Part shown: positions 5,492 to 13,972 of the stretch, one piece after another
Position numbering within the stretch: the stretch's first letter is position 1
How the letters are laid out: each line of letters opens with the position of its first letter
Assembly: GCA_018500015.2 (NCBI GenBank)
Contig: JAHBAR020000005.1
Location: 1 to 40,766, forward strand
Reading direction: 5' to 3'
DNA: 40,766 nucleotides
Origin: Candidatus Kerfeldbacteria bacterium
Lineage (GTDB): Bacteria; Patescibacteriota; Patescibacteriia; UBA9570; XYC2-FULL-38-9
Position numbers and translations under genes: made by a program
The notes under the pieces: model-generated
The model's database searches: none
Seen by the model: the letters and a program-made list of their open reading frames with translations, nothing else
Told to the model about the DNA's origin: nothing

Positions 5492-6933
5492 GCGAGAATA
5501 CGTGGCCAATCTATTTTGCTGAGAACTTGATTGTTGGCAATCTCAACTCTTCTGTTGCGGTCGCAACACTCTGGACGCCAAAAGAGGCGTTTGGTAAGCG
5601 TTTGAAAGCGGATAGCTACTGCGTCATGGGTCAGTTGTATTCCAACGATGGAATCAACGCTATTTTGCGTAACACACTCGCACGCCCACAAATTCGAACA
5701 ATCATTCTATGCGGACAAGATAAGATTGCTTCCGCAGATTCGCTTACGTGCTTGGTGAACAATGGCATCAACGAAAAGGGGGAGGTAATAGGCAAAATTG
5801 AGTCACGCGTTGAAAAAGAAATCCCAAAGGAAGCGGTTGATCTCTTTCGTGCGAATGTCAAAGTCGTTGATATGCGTGGCGTGCTCAAGGTGGAAGAAAT
5901 TCAAGCGGCAATTGATGCGGCTCAAGCTGACAATGCACCTTGGGCTGAACCACAGATGTTTCCTGAGCCAGAAATTTCTGCGGACTGGTTTCCATCGGAA
6001 AATTCAACGTATACATTCCGTGGTAAAACTGTTGCACATGTGTGGCCCAAAATTTTGCACAGCATCATGCGTTTTGGTGAAGAAAAAATGACGCACTACA
6101 GCACCAAGCAAAAAGAGTTGTGGAATGTGGTTGCTGTCATCACCGACGAAGACCCAGAACATATTGAGTGGGCACCCTATTTTAATTTTACAAAAGAACA
6201 TTTCGAAGGATACAAACCGCAAGTGATGACTGCGGAACCTGTACCGTCGCTTGCGTACACCTACGGCATTCGTTTACGCGATCATAATGGTGTCAACCAA
6301 GTGCAAAGCATCATTAAAAAAATCAAAGAAGAATATTTTACACGTCGTGCTGTTGCTGTGCTTTGGAATGTTGCCATTGATGACGACTCAACGCATCCGC
6401 CGTGTCTGACTGTTGTGCAAGCTGCAGTGAAATACGACAAGTTGTATCTCACATGCTATTTGCGTAGCAACGACATGTTCCGCGGATGGCCAGAAAATAT
6501 TTTGGCGTTCCGCACTATGCAAAAAGAGATTGCAGACGCTGTTGGTCTTCCTATGGGCCCACTTACGTCGATTTCTGAATCAGGACATGTGTATGAAGAA
6601 AGTTATGTGCAGGTGAAAGAAGTGATTGATCAAGCGTATCCAAAATTGCCATGTGAACAAGATCCTCGAGGCAACTATGTGTTGAAGGTAGATAAAACAA
6701 AACAAGAGATTCAAGTCATCCACATGTCACCTGAGGGTCGTAAAATTGGCATGTACAATGGCACCACAGCGATGGGTATTTTTAATGATATTGCCAATAA
6801 TGGCGGTATCTCTGTTTTTGTACACGCGCTCGATCTCGGTGCTGAACTGCAAAAAGCTGAAATTGCCTTAAAGCTTGGTATTGAGTACACACAAGACCGT
6901 CCATTGCCATTAACAAAAGAAAGCTTAAAATAA
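5488..6933 (+). CDS. thymidylate synthase fused to an MtrA-like (DUF4346) N-terminal domain
   Basis: 481 aa, about twice the usual ThyA length. Residues 12 to about 135 resemble the N-terminal part of methyltransferase subunit MtrA / DUF4346: LNSSVAVATLWTPKEAF, QIRTIILCGQDK, VDLFRANVKVVDMRG. Residues about 180-470 are a divergent thymidylate synthase: HPPCLTVVQ with the likely nucleophile Cys306, RSNDMFRGWPENILAF (counterpart of RS.D..LG.P.N) and SGHVYEE (counterpart of the dUMP-binding H.Y). The core enzyme methylates dUMP to dTMP. The MtrA relationship hints at a pterin- or cobamide-linked one-carbon donor or a regulatory role, which is inference. It overlaps the kinase by ATGA and is followed 1 nt later by tmk. 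Confidence 0.85.
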   Translation: MSENTWPIYFAENLIVGNLNSSVAVATLWTPKEAFGKRLKADSYCVMGQLYSNDGINAILRNTLARPQIRTIILCGQDKIASADSLTCLVNNGINEKGEVIGKIESRVEKEIPKEAVDLFRANVKVVDMRGVLKVEEIQAAIDAAQADNAPWAEPQMFPEPEISADWFPSENSTYTFRGKTVAHVWPKILHSIMRFGEEKMTHYSTKQKELWNVVAVITDEDPEHIEWAPYFNFTKEHFEGYKPQVMTAEPVPSLAYTYGIRLRDHNGVNQVQSIIKKIKEEYFTRRAVAVLWNVAIDDDSTHPPCLTVVQAAVKYDKLYLTCYLRSNDMFRGWPENILAFRTMQKEIADAVGLPMGPLTSISESGHVYEESYVQVKEVIDQAYPKLPCEQDPRGNYVLKVDKTKQEIQVIHMSPEGRKIGMYNGTTAMGIFNDIANNGGISVFVHALDLGAELQKAEIALKLGIEYTQDRPLPLTKESLK

Positions 6934-6934
6934 T

Positions 6935-7561
6935 ATGCCAGGAACTTTTATCGTGTTTGAAGGAGGAGAGGGAAGTGGGAAGACGACGCATGCAAAGTTG
7001 CTCGCCGATTTTTTGCGCGCACAAGGTAAAACAGTAACGCTTACACTTGAACCGGGCGGTACGCAATTTGGTACAGCAATGCGCGGATTGATTTTATCTA
7101 AAGCTGAATATGATTTGACGCCGCGCGCAGAGCTGCTCTGTTTTCTTGCTGCGCGTGCACAACATGTTGCCGAGGTTATTCAACCTCGGCTTGAAAAAGG
7201 GGAGATTGTTATCTGTGATCGTTTCTCTGGTTCAACATTTGCGTACCAACTCGGTGGACGCAGTCTTCCTCAACCTGAGCTTGTGAAAGCGATGGAAGCG
7301 TACGCACGCATGGATTTGAAGCCAGATGCAGTTGTGTACCTTGATATTGATCCTGAGAGTGGCATTATGCGCAAAAAACAAGGCGGCCAAGAGCTTGATC
7401 GTCTTGATTCTGAAGCGCTGCAGTTTCACCAAAATGTTCATCAATACTTTTTACAACTCGCACAAGAGGAAAACTGGATTACAATTCCAACGGAAGGTGG
7501 AACGCAACAAGAAAACCAACAGCGCATTCGTGATGCTGTCTCATCACTTTTTAATAAATAA
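6935..7561 (+). CDS. tmk: thymidylate kinase
   Basis: 208 aa, usual length. It phosphorylates dTMP to dTDP. P-loop FEGGEGSGKTTHAKLL at the N terminus, LEPGGTQFGTAMRGLIL (the E/R-PGGT signature), the DR motif ICDRFSGSTFAYQLGGR that binds dTMP, and VVYLDIDPESGI before the lid. It directly follows thymidylate synthase and precedes dut. Confidence 0.96.
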   Translation: MPGTFIVFEGGEGSGKTTHAKLLADFLRAQGKTVTLTLEPGGTQFGTAMRGLILSKAEYDLTPRAELLCFLAARAQHVAEVIQPRLEKGEIVICDRFSGSTFAYQLGGRSLPQPELVKAMEAYARMDLKPDAVVYLDIDPESGIMRKKQGGQELDRLDSEALQFHQNVHQYFLQLAQEENWITIPTEGGTQQENQQRIRDAVSSLFNK

Positions 7562-7566
7562 AATAT

Positions 7567-7989
7567 ATGCAGGTACGAATTCAAAAACTTGATCCACACG
7601 CAACACTTCCAAACTACGCACACACTGGTGATGCTGGTATGGATGTCTATAGCAATGAAGATGTCACATTGGCTCCCCAGGAGCGTCGTGCTATTAAGAC
7701 GGGGATAGCGATGGGAGTGCCTGAGGGTTACGTGGCGCTTGTGTGGGACAAAAGTGGTCGCGCACTCAAAGAAGGTCTCACAACAATGGCTGGGGTCGTT
7801 GATGCTGGATACCGTGGCGAAGTCATGATTGTGATGTTGAATACCAGCTCCACAAACGCTGAAATAAAAAAGGGACAGAAGCTTGCACAGATACTTGTTC
7901 AACCAGTCGCATCACCAGAACTTGTAGAAGTTGATTCGCTTGATGAAACAGATCGATCCACAGGTGGTTTTGGTAGCACAGGTTTATAA
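7567..7989 (+). CDS. dut: deoxyuridine triphosphatase (dUTPase)
   Basis: 140 aa trimeric dUTPase. All five motifs are visible: HTGDAGMDVYS (I), WDKSGRALKEGL (II), GVVDAGYRGEVMIVMLN (III, with the catalytic Asp and the uracil-pocket Tyr), KKGQKLAQILV (IV) and DRSTGGFGSTG (V, C-terminal lid). It hydrolyses dUTP to dUMP, keeping uracil out of DNA and feeding thymidylate synthase. Last gene of the operon, followed by a terminator. Confidence 0.97.
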   Translation: MQVRIQKLDPHATLPNYAHTGDAGMDVYSNEDVTLAPQERRAIKTGIAMGVPEGYVALVWDKSGRALKEGLTTMAGVVDAGYRGEVMIVMLNTSSTNAEIKKGQKLAQILVQPVASPELVEVDSLDETDRSTGGFGSTGL

Positions 7990-7991
7990 GT

Positions 7992-8017
7992 AGGGGGCTA
8001 TTTCAGCCCTCTTTTTT
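7992..8017 (+). terminator. terminator of the thymidylate operon
   Basis: agggggct (7992-7999), loop atttc, agccctct (8005-8012), then TTTTT, 2 nt after the dut stop codon. Confidence 0.85.
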
Positions 8018-8060
8018 GCATTCTCTTATGTGTCGCACAAGATATGTTTTACGACACTTG

Positions 8061-8094
8061 TATAAAACAAAAGCATTGAAAAAGCAGCTTTTGT
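8061..8094 (-). terminator. probable terminator of ftsQ
   Basis: acaaaagc (8067-8074) and gcttttgt (8087-8094) form an 8-bp stem. Read on the minus strand it is followed by TTTTATA. It lies about 25 nt after the ftsQ stop and faces the dut terminator. Confidence 0.55.
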
Positions 8095-8117
8095 GCGGCT
8101 CGTTATCTGTCTATGTG

Positions 8118-9275
8118 CTACTTCTCTTTAAAGTATGCTCTGTCTGTATATCGCGCATCGAAATATATAAGCTTGTCTGTATGCACTGTTCCTGAAGCAA
8201 CCGATGAGGCAAAATTATATAGCTGCGTGTGTAGATCTAAACCGGCATCGACATACACTCTAAATGTGTTGTTTTTGTCCTGAGTGACTACGTGAAGCTC
8301 TTTTGACACCATACTGTAGTCGCATGGCACGCTCACCGAAACCTGCTGCCAGCGCATCGTTGGTAATGTTGAATTTACGTTCTGATTCCCTTGGTGTAAC
8401 TCTTGTTGCTTTATGGCATCAAGTGCATCTAAGCTTTGGTCGATTGTGAGCTCGCCGTTTTTGAACTGAGTTTGAATCTCCAGCTTTTGTTGTTTGAACT
8501 CATTTGACACAGAACCTTCAATCTCATCTTCAAAAATTTGCTGCATCACATACTGAAGTTCCTGACATTCTACTTTTGGAAATATGAATTCTGAAACTGT
8601 GAGCCCAGTGTCCTTTTGAAATGTATCATAGACAGTGAGTATGTATGCAACATAATTTTTTGATGTTGCAAGCTCGCCAACAGTAAGTTCCGTGCGATTT
8701 TCATCGGTGATATGAGGCAAATTTGTTGGAAGGCTCTCAGCGCCGTTTACATACTCCGTCACAACACCCTCCCTATCCACTAAGTAGTGCGCATTATTGG
8801 CTGCCTCAGTGGCGACCCATACAATTGACGGTACGCGTTCATGCACAGTTACTGAAAGATGGTTAGGTAGCTTTGTTGAAATTTCGATGCTGTCGATAGC
8901 AAACGTTGTGCCAAATTGTTTCGTGATCGCTGAGCGCAAAGCGGAGGGTGAAAAATATGGATATGAGCGCGTCGGCAACACAATAAAACGATGTGAGTCA
9001 AGGTATGTGTTGACCGCTTCAATAAGTTGGTCATGCGGAATATATGTAGTATGCGCAACTGTCACGTCGCTGAGATAAAAAAATGAGCTGCGGATGGTGA
9101 TGTACCAAATCAAAAAGAAAACACCCACGACTGTACCAACGGCTGCGAACAGATCAGACGCAAGCATTTTCCAAATCGGTATACGTTCACCAATTTTCTT
9201 TTTACGAGAAAAAAACGGATTGGAGTTCCGTCCTGTTGAACGTGAGTATTTTTGTGTTGTAAGCCTTCCAGGCAT
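8118..9275 (-). CDS. ftsQ: FtsQ/DivIB-family cell-division protein
   Basis: 385 aa from the ATG at 9275; the track begins nine codons earlier at a TTG. Layout: basic cytoplasmic tail (RKKKIGERIP), one membrane helix (LFAAVGTVVGVFFLIWYITI, about residues 41-60), then a POTRA-like domain (FFYLSDVTVAHTTYIPHDQL, about 65-140) and an FtsQ-like beta region (LSVTVHERVPSIVWV...YLVDREGVV). FtsQ links early and late division proteins in the divisome. Longer than most FtsQ proteins: a helical insert (EFKQQKLEIQTQFKNGEL, about 240-290) interrupts the periplasmic part. The family call rests on architecture and the HERVP...DREGVV stretch. It is divergent from the envelope gene cluster. Confidence 0.8.
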   Translation of the reverse strand: MPGRLTTQKYSRSTGRNSNPFFSRKKKIGERIPIWKMLASDLFAAVGTVVGVFFLIWYITIRSSFFYLSDVTVAHTTYIPHDQLIEAVNTYLDSHRFIVLPTRSYPYFSPSALRSAITKQFGTTFAIDSIEISTKLPNHLSVTVHERVPSIVWVATEAANNAHYLVDREGVVTEYVNGAESLPTNLPHITDENRTELTVGELATSKNYVAYILTVYDTFQKDTGLTVSEFIFPKVECQELQYVMQQIFEDEIEGSVSNEFKQQKLEIQTQFKNGELTIDQSLDALDAIKQQELHQGNQNVNSTLPTMRWQQVSVSVPCDYSMVSKELHVVTQDKNNTFRVYVDAGLDLHTQLYNFASSVASGTVHTDKLIYFDARYTDRAYFKEK

Positions 9276-9282
9276 CCTCAGT

Positions 9283-9311
9283 AGTGTAGCAGAAATACAC
9301 AAAATATGGTA
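9283..9311 (-). promoter_or_regulatory. ftsQ promoter (leaderless)
   Basis: On the minus strand TACACT (9283-9288) lies 7 nt before the ftsQ ATG. The -35 is weak (taccat). It overlaps the divergent promoter of the hydrolase gene. Confidence 0.5.
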
Positions 9312-9315
9312 TAGT
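9307..9315 (+). promoter_or_regulatory. promoter of the envelope cluster (extended -10, leaderless)
   Basis: TGG-TATAGT (9307-9315), with the ATG of the hydrolase 7 nt downstream at 9323. No good -35; the extended TG would compensate. It shares DNA with the ftsQ promoter. Confidence 0.6.
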
Positions 9316-9322
9316 ATGAATC

Positions 9323-10117
9323 ATGAATTACGAAAGAAAAACTGTTCAGATGCATTCCGGCAGCACTGTTTCTTATATAGTTTCTAAAGGAAATTTAGCT
9401 AAAACACCAATACTTTTTCTTCACGGCTGGGGTGGAAGCGCTGAGTCATTTACTGCACAATTGCTGCCAGCGCTAGAGCAGGAGAGTAATGATCATCCCC
9501 CACTCTATGCATTGGATTTTCCGGGATTTGGTCAAAGTCCAGAGCCTGCTGCGGCATGGACCGTGCAAGAGTATGCTGATTGTGTTGTGGAATTTACTCA
9601 AGCGCTCAATCTTCAAAAAGTGCATGTAGTATGCCACTCTTTTGGTGGTCGCATTACTCCTCTACTCCTCACTCAATACCCTGAACGTTTTGTGAGTGCT
9701 GTATGTATCGCGCCAGCTGGTGTGTATCATGAAAATGCAACGGCGCAACGTATGGCGCGATTAAGTAAAATAGCAGGGCGCTTTGATACTATGCCGGCGG
9801 TTTCTTTCTTGATGCGCGTGGTGCGTTCTTTTGTTCGCAAGCTTGTTGGTGCGAACGATTATGCGGCAACCTCGGGCGTGATGCAAGAGACGTTTAAACA
9901 TGTTGTCGCATCAGATGTCACGCCAGTACTTTCACGCATTACTCAACCCGTCACACTTTTTTTTGGACGCAATGATACGTACGTACCTGTTAGTGACGCA
10001 CAAGTATGGCACGATGCAATTCCACAATCGACACTGACTATTTTTGAAGATGGTCGACATGGTTTGCAATACACGCACGCAGCTCAAATCGCTCACGCTA
10101 TTTCAACACTTGTATGA
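9323..10117 (+). CDS. alpha/beta-hydrolase fold protein
   Basis: 264 aa, one compact domain. Oxyanion region LFLHGWGGSAES (33-42), nucleophile elbow VCHSFGGR with Ser106, acid FGRNDTYVP with Asp218, and base DGRHGL with His246: a complete catalytic triad. No signal peptide. The substrate cannot be told; such hydrolases include esterases and lipases. It is the first gene of a run leading into murF by an ATGA overlap, so a link to cell-envelope metabolism is possible. Confidence 0.88.
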   Translation: MNYERKTVQMHSGSTVSYIVSKGNLAKTPILFLHGWGGSAESFTAQLLPALEQESNDHPPLYALDFPGFGQSPEPAAAWTVQEYADCVVEFTQALNLQKVHVVCHSFGGRITPLLLTQYPERFVSAVCIAPAGVYHENATAQRMARLSKIAGRFDTMPAVSFLMRVVRSFVRKLVGANDYAATSGVMQETFKHVVASDVTPVLSRITQPVTLFFGRNDTYVPVSDAQVWHDAIPQSTLTIFEDGRHGLQYTHAAQIAHAISTLV

Positions 10118-11670
10118 TCTACATTCTCCTCGCGCTCGCTTTGTGTAAAACGCTGTACTGGCTCTATGTATGGCAATTGAAAGAATATCGACTTGATCGC
10201 ATGCGTGATTTTTTGAGTACGCACACTGGCAGGCACAAGGTATGGAGAAATGTTTTTTCAGTTGCTGATATTGTTCTTCTCATCGTCAGTCTTTTGCTCG
10301 CATCGAGCCTTTCCCCCCTACTGAGTATTCTATGGGGCATTGTCTGCGGTGCTGAAGTGCTTATGTACATCCTCGCGCGCTCTTCATTCAAGCCTCGGTT
10401 TACAGCAAAAGCGCTTCTGGTTATCGCTCTCACGTTTTTCATCACGTTTTTCATCGCACAGATGAGTCGAGTTTCCGCGTTTATGCTCTTTGTGTTTACT
10501 CCTCTGCTTGTGCCGTTTATTGTCACGGCAATCATTCTTTTATTTAATCCTCTCTCTCGCATTGCGCGTGGAGTTGTTATTTCTATCGCAAAACAACGTC
10601 TTGAACAGATGAAGGAAAAACCAATCGTAGTAGGCATTACAGGAAGTTTTGGTAAAACGACAACAAAAGAATATTTAAAAACTATTCTTTCAGAAAAATT
10701 CCGCGTGATGATAACGCCCGCGCATGTCAACGTGGATATTGGTGTTGCGCGTGCAATTTTGAAGTTGCTCAAAGATGATACACAGGTGTGTATTGTTGAA
10801 ATGGGCGCATATCGTCAAGGTGAGATTGCTGCGATTTGTCGTATGGTAAAGCCGCACATTGGTATTATCACGGCGATTGCTGATCAGCATCTCAGTTTGT
10901 TTGGCGATGTGAAAATAATTCAACAAACAAAAGGTGAGCTCATTCAAGCGTTGCCTGAAGATGGATTGTGCGTTGTGAATCAAGATTTTATTCTTGCTAC
11001 CGAAGCAGCAAAGTTGTGGTCAAAGGCACCGGTGTATACGTACAGCACCAATCGACCGGCAAATATCACAGTAAGCGAAGTTGAAGCAAAACGAAACGCT
11101 GTTCAAGCACGGTATCGTGGTAAGCGTTTGAATTTTTCATTCACAGCGCCAATGCATGGCAAGCACTTGTTGAGCAATGTACTCGCGGCTATTACTGTCG
11201 CTGAACACCTTGGACTTTCACAAGAAGAGATTGTTCGAGGACTTGAAAAAATAGATACCCTTGAAGGTACAATGCAGCTTGTGACGGGCAAAACAGGCGC
11301 AACCGTAATTGATGACCACTACAATAGTAATCCAGAAGGGTTTACTGCAGCGCTTGAATATCTGAACACATTTAATGGTCAACGAAAAATTGTCGTAACA
11401 CCTGGGATGCTCGAACTTGGCACTGCTTCTGCTGAGCGTCACCATGATGTTGGAAAAGCAATTGCCGATAACGCTGATGTATGCATTATCACCAAAAAAG
11501 ATTTTGCTCAAGATATTATTACTGGAATCGAGACATCTGCTCGTCGTATTGAATTCCATGTGTGTTCCTCGAGTGAAGAAGCTGTTGGGCTTATTGAAGG
11601 GACGAGTGAGAAAGATTGCATTTTGCTTGAGGGCCGTTCAACAACTCCAATTATCAATGCGTTGATTTAG
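10114..11670 (+). CDS. murF: MurF-like ligase with an N-terminal membrane domain
   Basis: 518 aa. Residues 1 to about 150 contain four or five hydrophobic segments (IYILLALALCKTLYWLYVW; IVLLIVSLLLA; LLVIALTFFITFFIAQ; LFVFTPLLVPFIVTAIILLF). The rest is a Mur ligase: ATP loop VGITGSFGKTTTKEYL with Lys181, HVNVDIGVARAIL, EMGAYRQGEIA, the central ITAIADQHLSLFG, and the C-terminal VIDDHYNSNPEGFTAAL. MurF joins D-Ala-D-Ala to UDP-MurNAc-tripeptide. Canonical MurF (about 450 aa) is soluble; here the catalytic part is tethered to the membrane. Another Mur-ligase role for this family is possible. It overlaps the hydrolase by 4 nt. Confidence 0.88.
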   Translation: MIYILLALALCKTLYWLYVWQLKEYRLDRMRDFLSTHTGRHKVWRNVFSVADIVLLIVSLLLASSLSPLLSILWGIVCGAEVLMYILARSSFKPRFTAKALLVIALTFFITFFIAQMSRVSAFMLFVFTPLLVPFIVTAIILLFNPLSRIARGVVISIAKQRLEQMKEKPIVVGITGSFGKTTTKEYLKTILSEKFRVMITPAHVNVDIGVARAILKLLKDDTQVCIVEMGAYRQGEIAAICRMVKPHIGIITAIADQHLSLFGDVKIIQQTKGELIQALPEDGLCVVNQDFILATEAAKLWSKAPVYTYSTNRPANITVSEVEAKRNAVQARYRGKRLNFSFTAPMHGKHLLSNVLAAITVAEHLGLSQEEIVRGLEKIDTLEGTMQLVTGKTGATVIDDHYNSNPEGFTAALEYLNTFNGQRKIVVTPGMLELGTASAERHHDVGKAIADNADVCIITKKDFAQDIITGIETSARRIEFHVCSSSEEAVGLIEGTSEKDCILLEGRSTTPIINALI

Positions 11671-11671
11671 T

Positions 11672-12931
11672 ATGCCTCGACTTCTTTCAACAGACGCTTC
11701 GCCAAACACAACACCACATGATGCGTTGCGTTCTATTGTGCAGATTCTGAATCCATGGACGCTATCTCGAAAAAATACACGTCATGTAGATGAAGTACAA
11801 CGTTTTTTTGTGGAGAGTTTTGGAACGCAGAATGTGTTTACGTTTTTGCGTGGTCGTAGCGCACTCTCACTTACTCTTGAAAGTCTTGGCATCACCTCAG
11901 GCGATGAAGTATGCATTCAAGCATTCACCTGCGTTGTAGTTCCGAACGCTATTACCGCTCTCGGTGCAACGCCTGTGTATTGCGATGTTGATGACAGTTA
12001 TAATCTTACTGCAGATAGCATTCACGAAGTACTGCAAAAGCATCCTCGACTCAAGGCTGTGGTTGTCCAACACACATTTGGTGTTGCGGCTGATATGGAT
12101 GCTATTGTGGCTTTGTGCAAAGAAAAAAACCTTCTCCTTATTGAAGACTGTGCGCACGCACTCTATAGCACATATAACAATAAGCTCCTTGGAACGTTTG
12201 GAGATGCAGCTATTTTTTCTTTTGGTCGTGACAAAGTTATCTCTTCTGTGAACGGTGGTGTAGCTGTCCTTCGCTCCCCTGCTGCTGCAGAAAAGATGAA
12301 AATGCTTATTCAAGAAAAAGTGATTCATATCCGCACAGCAGATGTGTATAAGCATCTTCTCCACCCATTTGTTTTTGAAGTTGGCAAAATCCTTTTTGAG
12401 TTCCATCCAGCCTTGTGCAATGGTTGGATTGAGATTTTTAAACATACACGCTTAATCCCCCTTGTTGTTACTGAGAAGGAAAAAGAAGGAGCGCAAGAGG
12501 TGCATTATCACCTGCCCAACCCTCTCGCCTACCGCGCTCTTGTGCAGCTGCGGTCTATTAGAACAACTCTTGCGCATCGAGCAGATATTTCAAAAGTCTA
12601 CGCTGGATTGTTGCCGATAGATACTTTTTTTCCTCAACACATCCCTTCATACGCATCAAGTTCGTTATTGCGATATACCATTCACCATGAACAGATCCCT
12701 CAGATTGAAGGTGAGCTCAAAAAGCACGGCGTATATCTTGGTCATTGGTATGACACTGCGATTGCGCCTAAAGATACCTCTCTTGAAGGAGCAAAATACA
12801 CTGTAGGTATCTGTCCAAAAGCAGAAAAATTAACCATGAGTATCGCAAACCTACCGACACATCTGTCTATTACTGAAGATGATGCGCGGATGATTGCTGA
12901 TGTCATACTCAAAAATAGCAAAAAAGTATGA
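11672..12931 (+). CDS. DegT/DnrJ/EryC1/StrS-family PLP aminotransferase
   Basis: 419 aa, fold-type I aminotransferase. TFLRGRSALSLTLESLGI (sugar-aminotransferase opening), GDEVCIQAFTCVVVPNAI, IEDCAHAL with Asp159 that binds the PLP nitrogen, and SFGRDKVISSVNGGV with Lys188 as the likely PLP lysine. Members usually aminate nucleotide-linked keto-sugars for surface glycans. It lies 1 nt after murF and overlaps the FemAB gene by ATGA, so it belongs to an envelope operon; the sugar substrate is unknown. Confidence 0.9.
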   Translation: MPRLLSTDASPNTTPHDALRSIVQILNPWTLSRKNTRHVDEVQRFFVESFGTQNVFTFLRGRSALSLTLESLGITSGDEVCIQAFTCVVVPNAITALGATPVYCDVDDSYNLTADSIHEVLQKHPRLKAVVVQHTFGVAADMDAIVALCKEKNLLLIEDCAHALYSTYNNKLLGTFGDAAIFSFGRDKVISSVNGGVAVLRSPAAAEKMKMLIQEKVIHIRTADVYKHLLHPFVFEVGKILFEFHPALCNGWIEIFKHTRLIPLVVTEKEKEGAQEVHYHLPNPLAYRALVQLRSIRTTLAHRADISKVYAGLLPIDTFFPQHIPSYASSSLLRYTIHHEQIPQIEGELKKHGVYLGHWYDTAIAPKDTSLEGAKYTVGICPKAEKLTMSIANLPTHLSITEDDARMIADVILKNSKKV

Positions 12932-13971
12932 ACACATATCGTATTCAGGAAAATTTGCCTGTTGACCAATGGGAAGATTTTCTTTCTCAACAGCCCTTTG
13001 CTCCTTTTTTGCAGTCGGCTCACATGGAGAAGCTGCATCAAGAGCTCCATGATAAAACATGGCGCATTGCTGTGATGCAGAATGATCAGTGTGTCGGTGT
13101 GTGTTTCGCAACGCTTGTCACCGCTCGTCGTGGGTGGTATCTCTATATTCCGTACGGTCCAGTGATTGTTCCAGAACATATGGATTCATTACCTCAACTC
13201 ATGGAGTATCTTAAAGAGTTTGCCCGAAAAGAGCGCGCTGATTTGATTCGATGTTCCCCGTTTGTAGAAAACACTCCAGAAAATCAAGATCGCTTCGCAG
13301 CTCTCGGTTTTCAGAAAGCGCCAATGCATGTGCTTGCTGAGCACCTCTGGCTTCTTGATCTCGTTCAAGATGAAGAATCGCTTCTTAGAGGAATGCGTAA
13401 GACGATGCGCAATCTTATTAAGCGTGCAGAAAAAGATGGTGTAACGATTTCGACCTCACAAAACCCAGAAGATATTGAGAAGTTTATTAAAGTGCACAAA
13501 GAAACCGCATCACGCCATGGCTTTACGCCGTATACCAATAGTTATTTTCGTGCACAGGCCAAAGCGTTCTTGCCGCATGACCTTGGCATGCTGTATTTTG
13601 CGCATTTTGAAGGAAAAATTATCAGCGCAGCATTTATTATGTATTACGGCGATAGTGGTTCGTACCATCATGGTGCTTCGCTTTCAGAATACAACAAAAT
13701 CCCCGCTTCATATCTGCTGCAGTGGCAAGCAATTCAAGAAGCAAAACGTCGAGGCAAGCGCATCTACAATTTTTGGGGCATTGTTCCTGAGTCACAGTAT
13801 CAATCTCGCTTTCTGAAGCGCGCACATCCGTGGATTGGCCTTTCAAAATTCAAAACAGGCTTTGGTGGCAGAGAGTATCTTCTTCTCCATTGCCAAGATT
13901 TACCTCTCACAAAAAAATACTACCTCACGCGCGCCATCGAAACTCTCCGTAAAATGAAACGCGGATATTAA
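12928..13971 (+). CDS. FemAB/FemX-family aminoacyltransferase (GNAT fold)
   Basis: 347 aa. Two GNAT-like halves: VDQWEDFLSQQPFAPFLQSAHMEKL at the start; RGWYLYIPYGPVI in the first half; MRKTMRNLIKRAEKDGV between the domains; and GKIISAAFIMYYGDSGSYHHGASL and YNFWGIVPE in the second half, all FemAB features. The family adds amino acids from aminoacyl-tRNA to the peptidoglycan stem peptide (cross-bridge), which fits its place after murF. Which residue is added is unknown. Confidence 0.88.
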   Translation: MNTYRIQENLPVDQWEDFLSQQPFAPFLQSAHMEKLHQELHDKTWRIAVMQNDQCVGVCFATLVTARRGWYLYIPYGPVIVPEHMDSLPQLMEYLKEFARKERADLIRCSPFVENTPENQDRFAALGFQKAPMHVLAEHLWLLDLVQDEESLLRGMRKTMRNLIKRAEKDGVTISTSQNPEDIEKFIKVHKETASRHGFTPYTNSYFRAQAKAFLPHDLGMLYFAHFEGKIISAAFIMYYGDSGSYHHGASLSEYNKIPASYLLQWQAIQEAKRRGKRIYNFWGIVPESQYQSRFLKRAHPWIGLSKFKTGFGGREYLLLHCQDLPLTKKYYLTRAIETLRKMKRGY

Positions 13972-13972
13972 T

